This document shows positions 21,187 through 35,233 of a stretch of DNA of 64,000 bases, in pieces. Source of the stretch: an uncultured Sterolibacteriaceae bacterium. Its GTDB lineage: Bacteria > Pseudomonadota > Gammaproteobacteria > Burkholderiales > Rhodocyclaceae. Made by a program: the position numbers and the translations under genes. The stretch is taken from positions 1 through 64,000 of the forward strand of contig CALARK010000020.1 in the NCBI GenBank assembly GCA_937888595.1, given 5' to 3'. The notes under the pieces are model-generated. The model was not told the DNA's origin and searched no databases. It saw only the letters and a program-made list of their open reading frames with translations. How positions within the stretch are numbered: the first letter of the stretch is position 1; every line of letters begins with the position of its first letter.

Positions 21187-23158
21187 GGGCTGCTCCGGTC
21201 GGCCGGCGGCAGCCAGCGCAGCAGGGTGGCGAAGAGGATGGCCGGATCGACCGGCTTGGCGACATGGTCGTTCATGCCGGCGGCGAGGCAGGCATCGCGG
21301 TCGCTATCGAATGCGTTGGCGGTCATCGCGATGATCGGTGTGGCGGCGCGGCCGGGCAGCAGGCGGATCAGCCGTGTCGCGTCGATGCCGCCCATCACCG
21401 GCATCTGCAGGTCCATGAGGATCGCGTCGTAGGCCTGCGCGCCCGCCCGGTCGACCGCCTGCCGGCCGTCCGCCGCGATATCGACCACCATGCCGACCTC
21501 CTCGAGCAGCGCCCGGGCGACCTCCTGGTTGAAGTCGTTGTCCTCGACCAGCAGGATGCGCCGCGGGGCACGTTCGCGCAGGCGGGATTCGGCATCCTCG
21601 GCGGGGATGGCGTCGGCCTGGGCCGCAGCGACATGACCGAAGGGCAGTTCCACCCAGAAAGTGCTGCCGGCACCGGGCTGGCTGGCGACGCCGATGCGGC
21701 CGCCCATCAGTTCGGTCAGGCGGCGGGCGATTGAGAGCCCCAGTCCGGTGCCGCCGTACTTGCGCGTCGTCGAGGCGTCCGCCTGCTCGAAGGCCTGGAA
21801 CAGGCGCGCTTGCTGCTCGTCGGAGAGGCCGATGCCGCTGTCCTGCACCTCGAAGCGGAACCGCTGCATCCCGGCCTCGCCGGGTTCCGGCCGGGCCCGC
21901 AGGGTGACGCTGCCGCATTCGGTGAACTTCACGGCATTGCTGACGAAATTGAGCAGGATCTGGCCGAGGCGCAGGCCGTCGCCGTGCAGCGCGGCGGGCA
22001 GGGCGTCGAGGTCGGCCGCGAGGGCGAGGCCTTTTGCCGCGGCGCTGTCCTGCATCAGGTCGAGCACGCCGCCGGCCACGTCGCGGGGCGAGAAGTCGAC
22101 CGGCGCGATTTCCAGCTTGCCGGCCTCGATCTTGGACAGGTCGAGAATGTCGTTGATGATCGCCAGCAGATGGCGGGCGGCGTGGGTGATGCGGCCCGCC
22201 TGGACCCGGCGCTGCTCGTCCGGTGCGTCGCGCTCCAGCAGGTGGGCCATGCCGAGGACGGCATTCAGCGGGGTGCGCATCTCGTGGCTCATGTTGGCGA
22301 GGAATTCGCTCTTGCTGCGGCTGGCGGCTTCGGCCGCATCGCGTGCTTCCTGGAGGGCCACGCGCCCGGCGTCGATGCGGGCCTGCATGCGCCGCCGGGT
22401 GATGATGCTGCTGACGCGGATGAACAGCTCCTCGGCCACCACCGGCTTGATGACGTAGTCGGAAATGCCGAGGTTGAACAGGTCGAGTCGCCGGGCGGCG
22501 TCGTCGAAGGCGGTCACGGCGAGCACCGGCACGTCGCCGCGCGCATCGGTGCGGCGGCGGATCTGGTTGACCAGGCCGGTGCCGCTCATGTGGCCGTCGA
22601 GCACGATGTCGGTCAGCACCAGGTCGTACTCGGCCTGCTCGAAGGCGGCCAGCGCCTCCTCGGCCGCGCCGCAGGCGTCGACCACCAGCCCGTGATCCTC
22701 GAGCATCGCCTTGAGCACCTGGCGCTGCGCCATCGAATCCTCGACATAGAGGACACGCCCCTCGATGCGGCGCCGCACCCCGGTGAAACGCTGGATGAAG
22801 GCCAGCATCTGGTCGATGTCGCGCTTGTTGAAGATGTCGGTCACGCCGACCGGCAATGCGCGCGTCAGCTGCGCCTCGTCGTCCACCGAGGTCAGCAGCG
22901 CGAAGGGGACATGCGCGTAGCGGGCCAGGGCGCGGACCTGACGGCAAAGCTGGATGCCTTCCATGTCGGAGAGGTAGAAGGCGGAGCAGATGAAATCCAC
23001 CCGTTCCCGCTCCAGCAGCGCCAGCGCTTCCGCACCGCGGCTGCAGGCGAGCACCTCGTGGCGCGCCGGATCGAGCAGGCGCGCGAACATCGACTGGAAC
23101 ATCCGGCTGTCATCCACCAGCAGGATGCGGATGGTTTCGGCGGGCGGAGGAGGGCGCA

Positions 23159-23162
<4 letters not shown>
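21183..23162 (-). CDS. Soluble hybrid kinase: receiver-receiver-HisKA-ATPase-receiver, first receiver degenerate
   Basis: A 659-residue cytoplasmic protein with no membrane segment. It starts at ATG 23162 in an ATGA overlap with the preceding stop. Receiver 1 (about 10-125) keeps the acidic pair (LLVDDS), but the phosphoacceptor position is Ala61 (ICSAFYLSDMEG), so it cannot be phosphorylated normally. Receiver 2 (about 135-255) has LVLTDIVLDGHMSG. HisKA (NMSHEMRTPLNAVLGM), ATPase (GTGLGLSIARRL) and a C-terminal receiver (LMDLQMPVMGG) follow. It has no PAS, so its input probably comes through the N-terminal receivers, from a neighbouring kinase. Its stop overlaps the BvgS-like kinase start. 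Confidence 0.88.
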
Positions 23163-27819
<4,657 letters not shown>

Positions 27820-27823
<4 letters not shown>

Positions 27824-28992
27824 GGATGGATGTCGGAGCCCGGGTCGGCGAAGCGGGTGGCGACGGCGGTGAATGCGTCGAGCAGGGCGAGGAAGGCATC
27901 CACCACGTCGGGGTCGAAATGCGTGCCGCGGCCTTCCGTGATGATGCTGACGGCCTGGTCGATGGGCATCGCCGGCTTGTAGATGCGCCGGCAGGTGAGG
28001 GCGTCGAAGACGTCGGCCAGCGCCATCAAGCGCCCGGATGCCGGTATCGCATCGCCCGCCAGGCCGCCCGGGTAGCCGCTGCCATCCCATTTCTCGTGGT
28101 GGGTCAGGGCGATCTCGCGGGCGACGTGCATGAAGCTGAAGACGTTGCGGGATTGCTCCGGCGTGACGTCGGCGGCCCGGGCGAGCGTCTGGTCCAGCGC
28201 CTTTTCGATCGCGTGGGCGCCGATGGCCGCATGGGTCTTCATGGTGGTGAATTCGTCGGCATCGAGACGGCCGGGCTTGAGCAGCACGGCGTCGGGGATG
28301 CCGATCTTGCCGATGTCGTGCAGTGGCGCCGCCTTGACGATCATATCGAGCGATTTCGGTTCGAGCGCGGCGGCGAAGCGCGGATGCGGCGCCAGGTGTT
28401 TGGCCAGCATTTCGACGTAGATCTGGGTGCGCATGACGTGATGGCCGGTTTCCATGTCGCGCGTTTCGGCCAGGATGGAGAGCGCCTTCATGCTCATGTC
28501 CTGGATCAGCAGGGTCTCGCGTACGCGCCGCTGCACTTCGGCTTCCAGCCATTCGTTCTGGCTCGCCAGGCGGTCGCGTGCCTGCTTGAGCTCGAGTTGC
28601 GCACGCACCCGGGCGAGCACGATCGACGGCGTGAAGGGTTTGGTGATGTAGTCGACCGCGCCGAGCTCGAGCCCGTGTTCCTCGTCGGCAACGGCCGACA
28701 TGGCGGTGATGAAGATGACGGGGATATCGCGCGTCGCGTTGTCCTCGCGCAGCCGCCTCAGCACTTCGTAGCCGTCCATGCCGGGCATCATGATGTCGAG
28801 CAGGATGATGTCCGGGCGGGGCAGGGTGGCCGCGGCACGCAGTGCGCGTTCTCCCGAATTGGCGGCCCGCACGCGATATTCGGGTTGTAGCAGTTCGCCG
28901 AGGACAGTCAGGTTTTGTGGCGTATCGTCTACGATCAGAACCGTGTGCGGTGTGGCGTCACTGTTCGTGGCTGGCCCGGCGGCGTCGCTCAT
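27820..28992 (-). CDS. RpfG-like response regulator with HD-GYP c-di-GMP phosphodiesterase domain
   Basis: A 390-residue protein. The receiver is residues 17-135 with Asp66 (LLDIMMPGMDG). The HD-GYP domain is about 170-370, with APLHDIGKIGIPD and HHEKWDGSGYPGGLAGD, so the metal-binding and GYP residues are intact. It should hydrolyse c-di-GMP when phosphorylated. It is the first gene of the six-gene minus-strand chain and the probable output of the three hybrid kinases behind it. Its stop overlaps the next start by ATGA. It is divergent from a gene set that includes HDOD and double-receiver proteins. Confidence 0.92.
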
Positions 28993-29025
28993 GTCGTTCC
29001 CCTGTTTTCAGACATGTTCGAATTG

Positions 29026-29054
29026 TTACATATTTTCACTTTGTTGCATATAAT
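29026..29054 (+). promoter_or_regulatory. Sigma70-type promoter of the 29108-32675 gene set
   Basis: TTACAT (29026-29031), 17-base spacer, TATAAT (29049-29054). The -10 lies inside an imperfect palindrome TTGCAT-ATA-ATGCAA (29044-29058), a possible operator. The surroundings are AT-rich for this genome. Confidence 0.6.
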
Positions 29055-29107
29055 GCAATTTAATGGTGCAAATGAAATAATATGCGAGCCCGAAGGAGAT
29101 GCTTGTC

Positions 29108-29473
29108 ATGACCCGAAACGACGATAGCACAGGAGCCGCCGCGGAACGGAAAATGCGTCGCCAATATCTGCCTTTCCACGAGGCGGCCATCGGGATGGTG
29201 CTGGCCGAGCCGATCCGGATCATGGATCGCCATGTGGTGCGCTTCACCCTGCCGGCCGGGCATGAGCTCACCGATGTCAATCTGCGGCAGCTGGCCGCGC
29301 ATGGCACCGAGTATGTCTGCATCGCCGTGCCGGATGAGCGCAGCGACGAACAGGTGGCTGCGGATGCGGCCGCGGCCGCGGCACGCGTGATGGCGATCTT
29401 CGAGGGCGCCGACCTGTCGCGTCCCGCCATGGCGGCCTTGTTCGAGCGCGTGCTCGCCTACCGGAGCCGCTGA
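29108..29473 (+). CDS. Small conserved-type protein of unknown function upstream of HDOD gene
   Basis: A 121-residue soluble protein. I chose ATG 29108 (MTRNDDST) because GAAGGAG ends 9 bases upstream; the ATG at 29099 is too close to it. The stretch YLPFHEAAIGMVLAEPIRIMDRHVVRFTLPAGHELTDVNLRQLAAHGTEYVCI resembles the small DUF3391-like or SAF-like segment often found beside HD-GYP domains, but I recognise no named family with confidence. An Ala-rich helix follows. It is 1 base from the HDOD gene, so the two are probably translated together. Confidence 0.7.
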   Translation: MTRNDDSTGAAAERKMRRQYLPFHEAAIGMVLAEPIRIMDRHVVRFTLPAGHELTDVNLRQLAAHGTEYVCIAVPDERSDEQVAADAAAAAARVMAIFEGADLSRPAMAALFERVLAYRSR

Positions 29474-29474
29474 C

Positions 29475-30359
29475 ATGGGTGCGCTACGAACCCCGCTCAC
29501 GCGCGAACAGGTGCTCGCCCAGCGCGATGCGCTGCCGGTTTTCCCGCGGGTGATCGACGACGTCCTGGCGACCCTGGATGATCCGGATGCGAATGTCGGC
29601 GATCTGGTCGCCCATGTCGGTCGCGATCCGGTACTGGCCGCCCAGGTGTTTTCGATCGCCAATTCTGCCGCCAGCCACACGCGCCGCGACGGCAAGGTGC
29701 GCGATCTGTACACAGCCACCTCGATGATCGGGCTGGCCCGGTTGCGCCAGACAACCATCGTCACCAGCCTGGCCGGTTTCCTGCGCGGCGCCCTGCCGCC
29801 CGGCCTGTCGCCCGGATTCTGGGAGCACAGTGCCGCCGCGGGGGTCTGCGCCCGCCAGGTGGCCCTGCATGTCCATCAGCCCGGCGATCCGGCCCTGATC
29901 GCCGGCCTGTTGCACGACATCGGCCAGCTGTGGCTGTTCCGTTTCCAGCCGGAACTGTTCATGGAGGCGTGGCAGGTCGCCGTGCGGCGTGAAATGACCA
30001 TCGACGCCGCCGAGCGCGAACGCTTCGGTGTCGATCACGCCCAGATCGGCGCCTGGCTGGCGGAAAGCTGGGACCTGCCGCCGCCGGTGTGTGCCGCGAT
30101 CCGTCACCACCATGCCCCCGATGGCGCCCTGCACGAGCCGCTGGTCGCCGTGCTCCATGTGGCCGAGGTCCTCAGCAACGCGCTCGACCTCGGCGGGAGC
30201 GCTCCGCGCGTCGGCTATCTTTCGGATGCCGCCTGCGAGCAGCTCGGCCTGCGCTGGGACGAAAGCACGGAAAGCCTGTTCGGGCGCATCGATGCCGTGA
30301 GTCATTTCATCTCGACCTACTTCAGGTCGCACGGCGTCAGCGAGGATGTGCGGGCGTGA
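29475..30359 (+). CDS. HDOD-domain signalling protein
   Basis: A 294-residue protein dominated by an HDOD domain (about 15-210), a catalytically altered relative of HD hydrolases used as a signalling or docking module. Landmarks are LPVFPRVIDDVLATLDDP, SIANSAASHTRRDGKVRDL and GLLHDIGQLWLFR. It lies between the small unknown protein and a double-receiver protein whose GTG start overlaps its stop (GTGA). HDOD proteins often act in c-di-GMP and motility control; the exact role here is unknown. Confidence 0.88.
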   Translation: MGALRTPLTREQVLAQRDALPVFPRVIDDVLATLDDPDANVGDLVAHVGRDPVLAAQVFSIANSAASHTRRDGKVRDLYTATSMIGLARLRQTTIVTSLAGFLRGALPPGLSPGFWEHSAAAGVCARQVALHVHQPGDPALIAGLLHDIGQLWLFRFQPELFMEAWQVAVRREMTIDAAERERFGVDHAQIGAWLAESWDLPPPVCAAIRHHHAPDGALHEPLVAVLHVAEVLSNALDLGGSAPRVGYLSDAACEQLGLRWDESTESLFGRIDAVSHFISTYFRSHGVSEDVRA

Positions 30360-31339
30360 GCGATCTCCAGAGTCAGGACCGGGAACGCATTCTGGTCGTC
30401 GACGACGAAGCGTCGATACTGAATGCCCTGCGCCGCGAACTGTCCGCGTCTCCGGGCAGCGGTCCCCGGTTCGAGCTGGAAACCTTCGCCGAGCCGCACA
30501 TGGCGCTCGAGCGCGCGGCCGACCAGGCGTTCGCCGCGGTCGTGGCGGATTACCGCATGCCCGGGATGAATGGCCTGGCGTTCCTCGCCGCCTTCCATCG
30601 CCTCCAGCCGGACTGCCCGCGCATCGTCCTGTCCGGGCAGACCGATTTCGACGCACTGGTGCGCCTGATCAACGAAACGCACATCTATCGCTTCATCCCC
30701 AAGCCCTGGAGCCGCTTCTTCCTGAAGAGCACGCTGAAGCAGGCGACCGGCCTGTACCGGATCGGCCGTGAGCACCGTGTGCTCGCCGGGCGTCTGCGCG
30801 ACAGCGGGGTCACGCTGCCGATCGGTTCGCTCAACGAGGTGGAGCCGGTCCTCGTGGTGGACGATGACATCCAGTTCGCGCAGGCCGTGGCGCGCAGCCT
30901 GAGGCGTGGCAACCTGTTCGACGAGGCGTGCCGCGAAACCGGACTGGCGCCCGAGGGCTGGATGCCGCGTGTCAGCGTCCGCATCGCCACCACACCGCAG
31001 GAAGGCCTGCGCATGGCGGACGAGGAGGCGTTTTCCTGCGTGATTTCGGATTACCGCATGCCGGCCATGGACGGGGCGGCCTTCCTGGCCGCTTTCGCCG
31101 AGAAACAGCCGGATTGCGCCGGCATCATGCTGTCCGGAGCCGCGAATTTCGAAGCCGTGGCGATCGCCCTCGATCTGGCCCATATCGAGGCCTTCCTGCC
31201 GAAGCCGCTGGTCGATCACGAGCTGCGGTCCGCGGTCGCCCAGGCGCTGACCGCACGGCGGCTCAGGCGCGCCAATCGCGTAATGGCACAAATGTGGCAG
31301 GCCTGTCATCCGGACGAGGCCCGCGAGGGATTACACTGA
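30356..31339 (+). CDS. Tandem double-receiver response regulator
   Basis: A 327-residue protein made of two receivers and no output domain. It starts at GTG 30356, overlapping the HDOD stop. Receiver 1 has VVDDEAS, VVADYRMPGMNG and IPKPW. Receiver 2 has VVDDDIQ, VISDYRMPAMDG and LPKPL, and carries an insertion (FDEACRETGLAPEGWMPR) before the second beta strand. Both phosphoacceptor Asp residues are intact. The DYRMP plus LSG motifs resemble receivers normally joined to HD-GYP domains. It may integrate two phosphorylation inputs for the adjacent HDOD protein or the RpfG-like regulator. Confidence 0.87.
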   Translation: MSDLQSQDRERILVVDDEASILNALRRELSASPGSGPRFELETFAEPHMALERAADQAFAAVVADYRMPGMNGLAFLAAFHRLQPDCPRIVLSGQTDFDALVRLINETHIYRFIPKPWSRFFLKSTLKQATGLYRIGREHRVLAGRLRDSGVTLPIGSLNEVEPVLVVDDDIQFAQAVARSLRRGNLFDEACRETGLAPEGWMPRVSVRIATTPQEGLRMADEEAFSCVISDYRMPAMDGAAFLAAFAEKQPDCAGIMLSGAANFEAVAIALDLAHIEAFLPKPLVDHELRSAVAQALTARRLRRANRVMAQMWQACHPDEAREGLH

Positions 31340-31361
31340 ATAGGGTCATGTGGAGACCGTC

Positions 31362-32675
31362 ATGAATGTTCCATCCTCCAGCCCGGTTCACCGGGCGAAC
31401 CGCCCGTTGCCGGGGGCGACCATCCTCGTCGTCGATGACGCCCCGGGCAACCTGACGGTCCTCGGCGCACTGCTGCAGCCGCTCTACCGGGTGCGTGCGG
31501 TCAATTCGGGGGAGCGCGCGCTGCGTGCCGCCCGCAGCGAGCCGCGTCCCGACCTGATCCTGCTGGACGTGATGATGCCGGACATGAATGGCTACGAAGT
31601 GATGCGCCAGCTGCGCGCCGATCCGGCGACCGCGGATATTCCGGTCATCTTCGTCACGGCGATGCAGGACGAGAGCGACGAGTTGCAGGGCTTCGAACTG
31701 GGCGCCGCGGACTACATCCACAAGCCGATCAGCGGCCCGATCGTGCTGTCGCGCGTGCGGGCGCAGCTCGATGCCAAGGCTGCCCGCGACATGCTGAGGA
31801 AACACAATGCTCGGCTTTCGGACCAGGTGCAGATGGGCTCCCATGCGCTGGAGCAGGCCCAGCTGCAGCTGCTGCAATCGGAAAAGCTGGCCGCGATGGG
31901 CCAGCTGGCCGCCGGTGTGAACCACGAGATCAACAATCCGGTCGGTTTCGTCGGCGCGAACCTGAGCACGCTGGACAGCTACCTCAACGACATCTTCGAG
32001 CTCATCGATGCCTACGAACAGGCCGAGGCAGCGCCGGAAGGTCCGCAGCGCTTCGTCGCCGTCGATCGGCTGAAGCGCACGCTCGACCTGCCGTTCCTGA
32101 GGGAGGACATCCGCGCCCTGATCGCCGAGTCGCAGGAAGGCATCAACCGCGTGCGCCGCATCGTGCAGGACATGAAGGATTTCTCGCGCGTCGACAACCG
32201 CGACTGGCAGTGGGCCGACCTGCACCAGGGCATCGAGTCGACCCTCAATATCGCGCGCAACGAATGGAAGTACCACTGCACGATCGTGCGGCAGTTCGGC
32301 GAGATTCCGCGCGTCCGCTGCCTTGCGACGCAGCTCAACCAGGTGTTCATGAACCTGATCGTGAATGCCGCTCAGGCGATCGAGGACAAGGGCACGATCA
32401 CCATCACGACCGCCTGCGTCGATGACGCCACGGTGAGCGTCAGCGTTGCCGACACTGGCAAGGGCATGCCGCCCGAGGTGCTGGAGCACATTTTCGAGCC
32501 CTTCTACACCACCAAGCCGGTGGGCAAGGGCACCGGCCTCGGGCTTTCGCTGGCCTGGGAAATCATCGAGCGCCACCACGGCCGCATCGAGGTGACCAGC
32601 GAGCCCGGCAAGGGCACGATCTTCACGATCACGCTGCCGATCAATGCCGGCGGCGAGGAAGCCGCCGGGGACTGA
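31362..32675 (+). CDS. Receiver-histidine kinase
   Basis: A 437-residue cytoplasmic protein. ATG 31362 follows GGAG by 6 bases. Receiver at about 13-135 (LLDVMMPDMNGYE; IHKPISG), a coiled segment, then a kinase with His in LAAGVNHEINNPVGFVGANL (HEINNP type). ATPase motifs are QVFMNLIVNAAQAI, VADTGKGMPPE and GTGLGLSLAWEII. The receiver probably controls the kinase; such proteins work within relays. It is last in its plus-strand set; three tandem repeat copies follow its stop immediately. Confidence 0.88.
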   Translation: MNVPSSSPVHRANRPLPGATILVVDDAPGNLTVLGALLQPLYRVRAVNSGERALRAARSEPRPDLILLDVMMPDMNGYEVMRQLRADPATADIPVIFVTAMQDESDELQGFELGAADYIHKPISGPIVLSRVRAQLDAKAARDMLRKHNARLSDQVQMGSHALEQAQLQLLQSEKLAAMGQLAAGVNHEINNPVGFVGANLSTLDSYLNDIFELIDAYEQAEAAPEGPQRFVAVDRLKRTLDLPFLREDIRALIAESQEGINRVRRIVQDMKDFSRVDNRDWQWADLHQGIESTLNIARNEWKYHCTIVRQFGEIPRVRCLATQLNQVFMNLIVNAAQAIEDKGTITITTACVDDATVSVSVADTGKGMPPEVLEHIFEPFYTTKPVGKGTGLGLSLAWEIIERHHGRIEVTSEPGKGTIFTITLPINAGGEEAAGD

Positions 32676-32699
32676 AAAGTCGGCACCGGCGGGACGGCG
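32674..32699 (+). repeat. 26-bp dispersed repeat, copy 6 (first of three in tandem)
   Basis: One mismatch to the consensus. It begins inside the stop codon of the receiver-histidine kinase gene. Confidence 0.85.
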
Positions 32700-32700
32700 C

Positions 32701-32726
32701 GAAAAGTCGGTGCGGGCGGGACGGCG
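32701..32726 (+). repeat. 26-bp dispersed repeat, copy 7 (second of three in tandem)
   Basis: Two mismatches (TGCGGGC in place of CGCCGGC). One base from copy 6. Confidence 0.8.
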
Positions 32727-32728
32727 TC

Positions 32729-32754
32729 AAAAAGTCGGCGCCGGCGGTACGGCG
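32729..32754 (+). repeat. 26-bp dispersed repeat, copy 8 (third of three in tandem)
   Basis: One mismatch (GGTACGG in place of GGGACGG). It ends 14 bases before the stop of the convergent FapA-like gene. Confidence 0.85.
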
Positions 32755-32767
32755 CCCGTGGCCCGCC

Positions 32768-35230
32768 TCACCAGGCTTTCAGCCGCATCAGCAAGGCTTC
32801 GATCTGCGTGCGCAGCCGGCGGGCGCGGTTGGCGGCGTCTTCGTTCATGTGGGCGTAGTAGCCGCCGATTTTGGTCAGGCCGGCGGAGTCGTTCTCGATC
32901 ACCGCGGTGATGGCGAAGGGAAAGCGCTGTTCCTCCCAGGCCGAAAGCGGGCGATGGCGGGTCTGGTCGCCCTGCCGCTCGACGACATGGCCGGGCTGGA
33001 TGACCAGCAGCACTTCCTCGAGCTTTTCGAAGACCGGGGGATTGTCCTGCGTATCGTCGAACATGACCGAAGCGCCATGGTCGCTAACATTGCGCAGGCG
33101 ACCGATCGAGTAACCGTCGACGACGATCGGGATGACGACCGCCTCGGGTATCTCGATGCGGGCACCGTCCTTGCGGCGATCGCCCGGGTCCGCGGCGCCG
33201 TCCTCTGTCGCGGCCAGTTGCCTGAGCGCCTCGTAGTCCAGGGCACAGGGTGCCCGCAGCAGGCGCGGGCTGCGCAAGGGGCGGATGCGGGCCTCGTTCA
33301 TCACGGTGCCGGCAAGCATGCGCGTCACGAAGCCGAGAAAGAGGTTCTGCAGCTTTTTGTCGCGCTTGGCCAGTTCGGCGATCGGAGGGTCGGCGCTGAC
33401 ATAGGCGTAGAAGGATTGCGGCGCAGCCTGGAGCAGGTCGGCCGGTTCGACCAGCATCTCCGGGTCCATCAGGGGCGCCAGCGCGTCGGGATAGCGGATC
33501 CCCTGAATGTCCAGCCCGACATTTTTTTGCAGCTGGGCCTCGAAGTTCGCCAGCGCCGCTTGCGCGGCCTCGTAGTTCTGGCCATTCTTCGGGTCGGCGA
33601 AGAACTCGCGGTCGCGGGCGACCATGTCGCGGCGACGTGCGACGTACTCGTAGGGCTTGAGCAGCGGGCCGAACTGCCGGGCCTCGTCCTCGGTCAGCCG
33701 GCCGCCGCTTGAGAGGCGCGCATCGAGTGCGGCCCAGGCTGCGGCGAGGCCCTGCTCGCGGACCAGCGTTTCCATCTGCTCGACCTTGTCGAGGCGCTGC
33801 TGCCGTTTTTCGAAGCGGCGCAGCAGCTTGCGCGCGTTCAGGTTGTTGCGCAGGGCGATGAAGCCGGTGACCGGATTGGCGTTCGCCTCGGCGAGGTCGA
33901 GCAGCCCGAGCGCGACGCGTTGCGCGTAGAAGCCGATGCCGGCGGCCTTGGCGCAGCGGATGACGTCGGCGATGATGAAGCAGTTGACGGCAGTCTCCGT
34001 GATCTCGACTTCGCGGGCGATCAGCACGCTGCCTTCGGCGCGGGCGACGCTGATCCGGCCGGACAGTGCGACCAGGCGACCGCCGCTGACGGCCTTCGCG
34101 ACCGTGATGTCGCCGGCCTCGGCCTCGACCTGGCCGCCGTTCTCGACCTGCTCGGCGATCGTGACGTCGCCGGAGCGCGCGACCAGCCTGCCGCGCACCG
34201 CCCCGCTGCTGACCTCGACCGCGTGGGCGACCAGGAGGTATTGATGCTCGATGTCGCCGCACTGCTCGAAGCGGTCGCCGGCGACCTCGAAGGAGCCGGT
34301 TTTCGGCCCGATCGGGAAGCTGTTCTTGGCGTGGGGCGTGACCGAGATCTTCTGGTTCGCGTCGACGTCGATGAAATAGCCGCCGTGATCCGTGACGATC
34401 GCCGGATGGCCGTCGGACTCGGCCATGCGCGTACCGGGGCCGGCCATGCGGGCGACGTCGAAATCCTTGACCGGCCGGGGCTCGAGCCGCTTGCCGCTGA
34501 TGCTGCGGCCGGCACGGCCGGGCACCGCCGGGATCTTGACCAGCAGGACATGCGGGCCCGGGCCTTCCGGCACCTGGGGAAAGCCGCATTCGTAAAAATG
34601 CAGGTCAGCCCGGCCGCTGGCATCCGCTTCCTTGATGGTGCGCTTGCGCTGGAAGCTGACCTTGGGCACGAGGCGCGCATCGCTGCCTTCGGTCGGTGGT
34701 ATGGCCCGGGCGACGAGGTATTTGCCGGGACGGCTCGGGCCTTCGGCCAGCGTGGCGGCGAGGGACGCGGTATCGATGCCGAGCCGGATGCCGGATTTCC
34801 ACAGCGCGGCGAGAAATTCGTCGCCGCCGGCCGGGGCCGGCGCCCCGGGGAAGAATTCGTAATGGCCTTCGCTGTCGTCGCAGATGATTGAGCGCTCGAA
34901 GGCATCGAAGCGGGCGGTATCGGCGGGGGCGAGGTTGCCGCCCACGCGCAGCCGCCGGTCCGGCGGCAATTTTCCCTGGATGATGAATTCGAGGATCGGG
35001 CCGTACTCGAAGTCGTTGATGAGGTAGCCGGCGGCGAAAATCCTGTCGAGACCCGCGCGCAGGGCGTCGGCATCGCAGGTTTCCGTGGCCTGGAAATAAA
35101 AGCCGTCCTCGCCGAGCATCAGCCCGCAGCTGCCCTCCGCAATCAGGTTGAGGAGGAAGGTGCCGGCCGCCACGCCGTCGTCGGCGCCGGGTGCCATGCC
35201 GTCTGCAACGGCGTCGGGTGTTTCGCTCAT
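32768..35230 (-). CDS. FapA/DUF342-family protein with PilZ-like C-terminus
   Basis: An 820-residue protein. The middle (about 240-530) has the DUF342/FapA pattern, including VTDHGGYFIDVDANQKISV and repeated hydrophobic strands with spaced glycines (EVSSGAVRGRLVARSGDVTI, AEAGDITVAKAVSGGRLVAL) that suggest a beta-helix. A charged coiled region follows (RRFEKRQQRLDKVEQME). The end (about 690-800) resembles a PilZ c-di-GMP-binding domain: DRRKDGAR, then NVSDHGASV, which fits the D/NxSxxG motif. A DUF342-PilZ combination would tie a surface- or septum-associated scaffold to c-di-GMP; this is inference. It lies 3 bases after the receiver-TPR gene. Confidence 0.75.
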   Translation of the reverse strand: MSETPDAVADGMAPGADDGVAAGTFLLNLIAEGSCGLMLGEDGFYFQATETCDADALRAGLDRIFAAGYLINDFEYGPILEFIIQGKLPPDRRLRVGGNLAPADTARFDAFERSIICDDSEGHYEFFPGAPAPAGGDEFLAALWKSGIRLGIDTASLAATLAEGPSRPGKYLVARAIPPTEGSDARLVPKVSFQRKRTIKEADASGRADLHFYECGFPQVPEGPGPHVLLVKIPAVPGRAGRSISGKRLEPRPVKDFDVARMAGPGTRMAESDGHPAIVTDHGGYFIDVDANQKISVTPHAKNSFPIGPKTGSFEVAGDRFEQCGDIEHQYLLVAHAVEVSSGAVRGRLVARSGDVTIAEQVENGGQVEAEAGDITVAKAVSGGRLVALSGRISVARAEGSVLIAREVEITETAVNCFIIADVIRCAKAAGIGFYAQRVALGLLDLAEANANPVTGFIALRNNLNARKLLRRFEKRQQRLDKVEQMETLVREQGLAAAWAALDARLSSGGRLTEDEARQFGPLLKPYEYVARRRDMVARDREFFADPKNGQNYEAAQAALANFEAQLQKNVGLDIQGIRYPDALAPLMDPEMLVEPADLLQAAPQSFYAYVSADPPIAELAKRDKKLQNLFLGFVTRMLAGTVMNEARIRPLRSPRLLRAPCALDYEALRQLAATEDGAADPGDRRKDGARIEIPEAVVIPIVVDGYSIGRLRNVSDHGASVMFDDTQDNPPVFEKLEEVLLVIQPGHVVERQGDQTRHRPLSAWEEQRFPFAITAVIENDSAGLTKIGGYYAHMNEDAANRARRLRTQIEALLMRLKAW

Positions 35231-35233
35231 GGG

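Noticed and set aside
32674..32754. CRISPR-like array.
   Set aside because: Units are separated by only 1-2 bases, so there are no spacers; the units occur singly elsewhere, and there are no cas genes.
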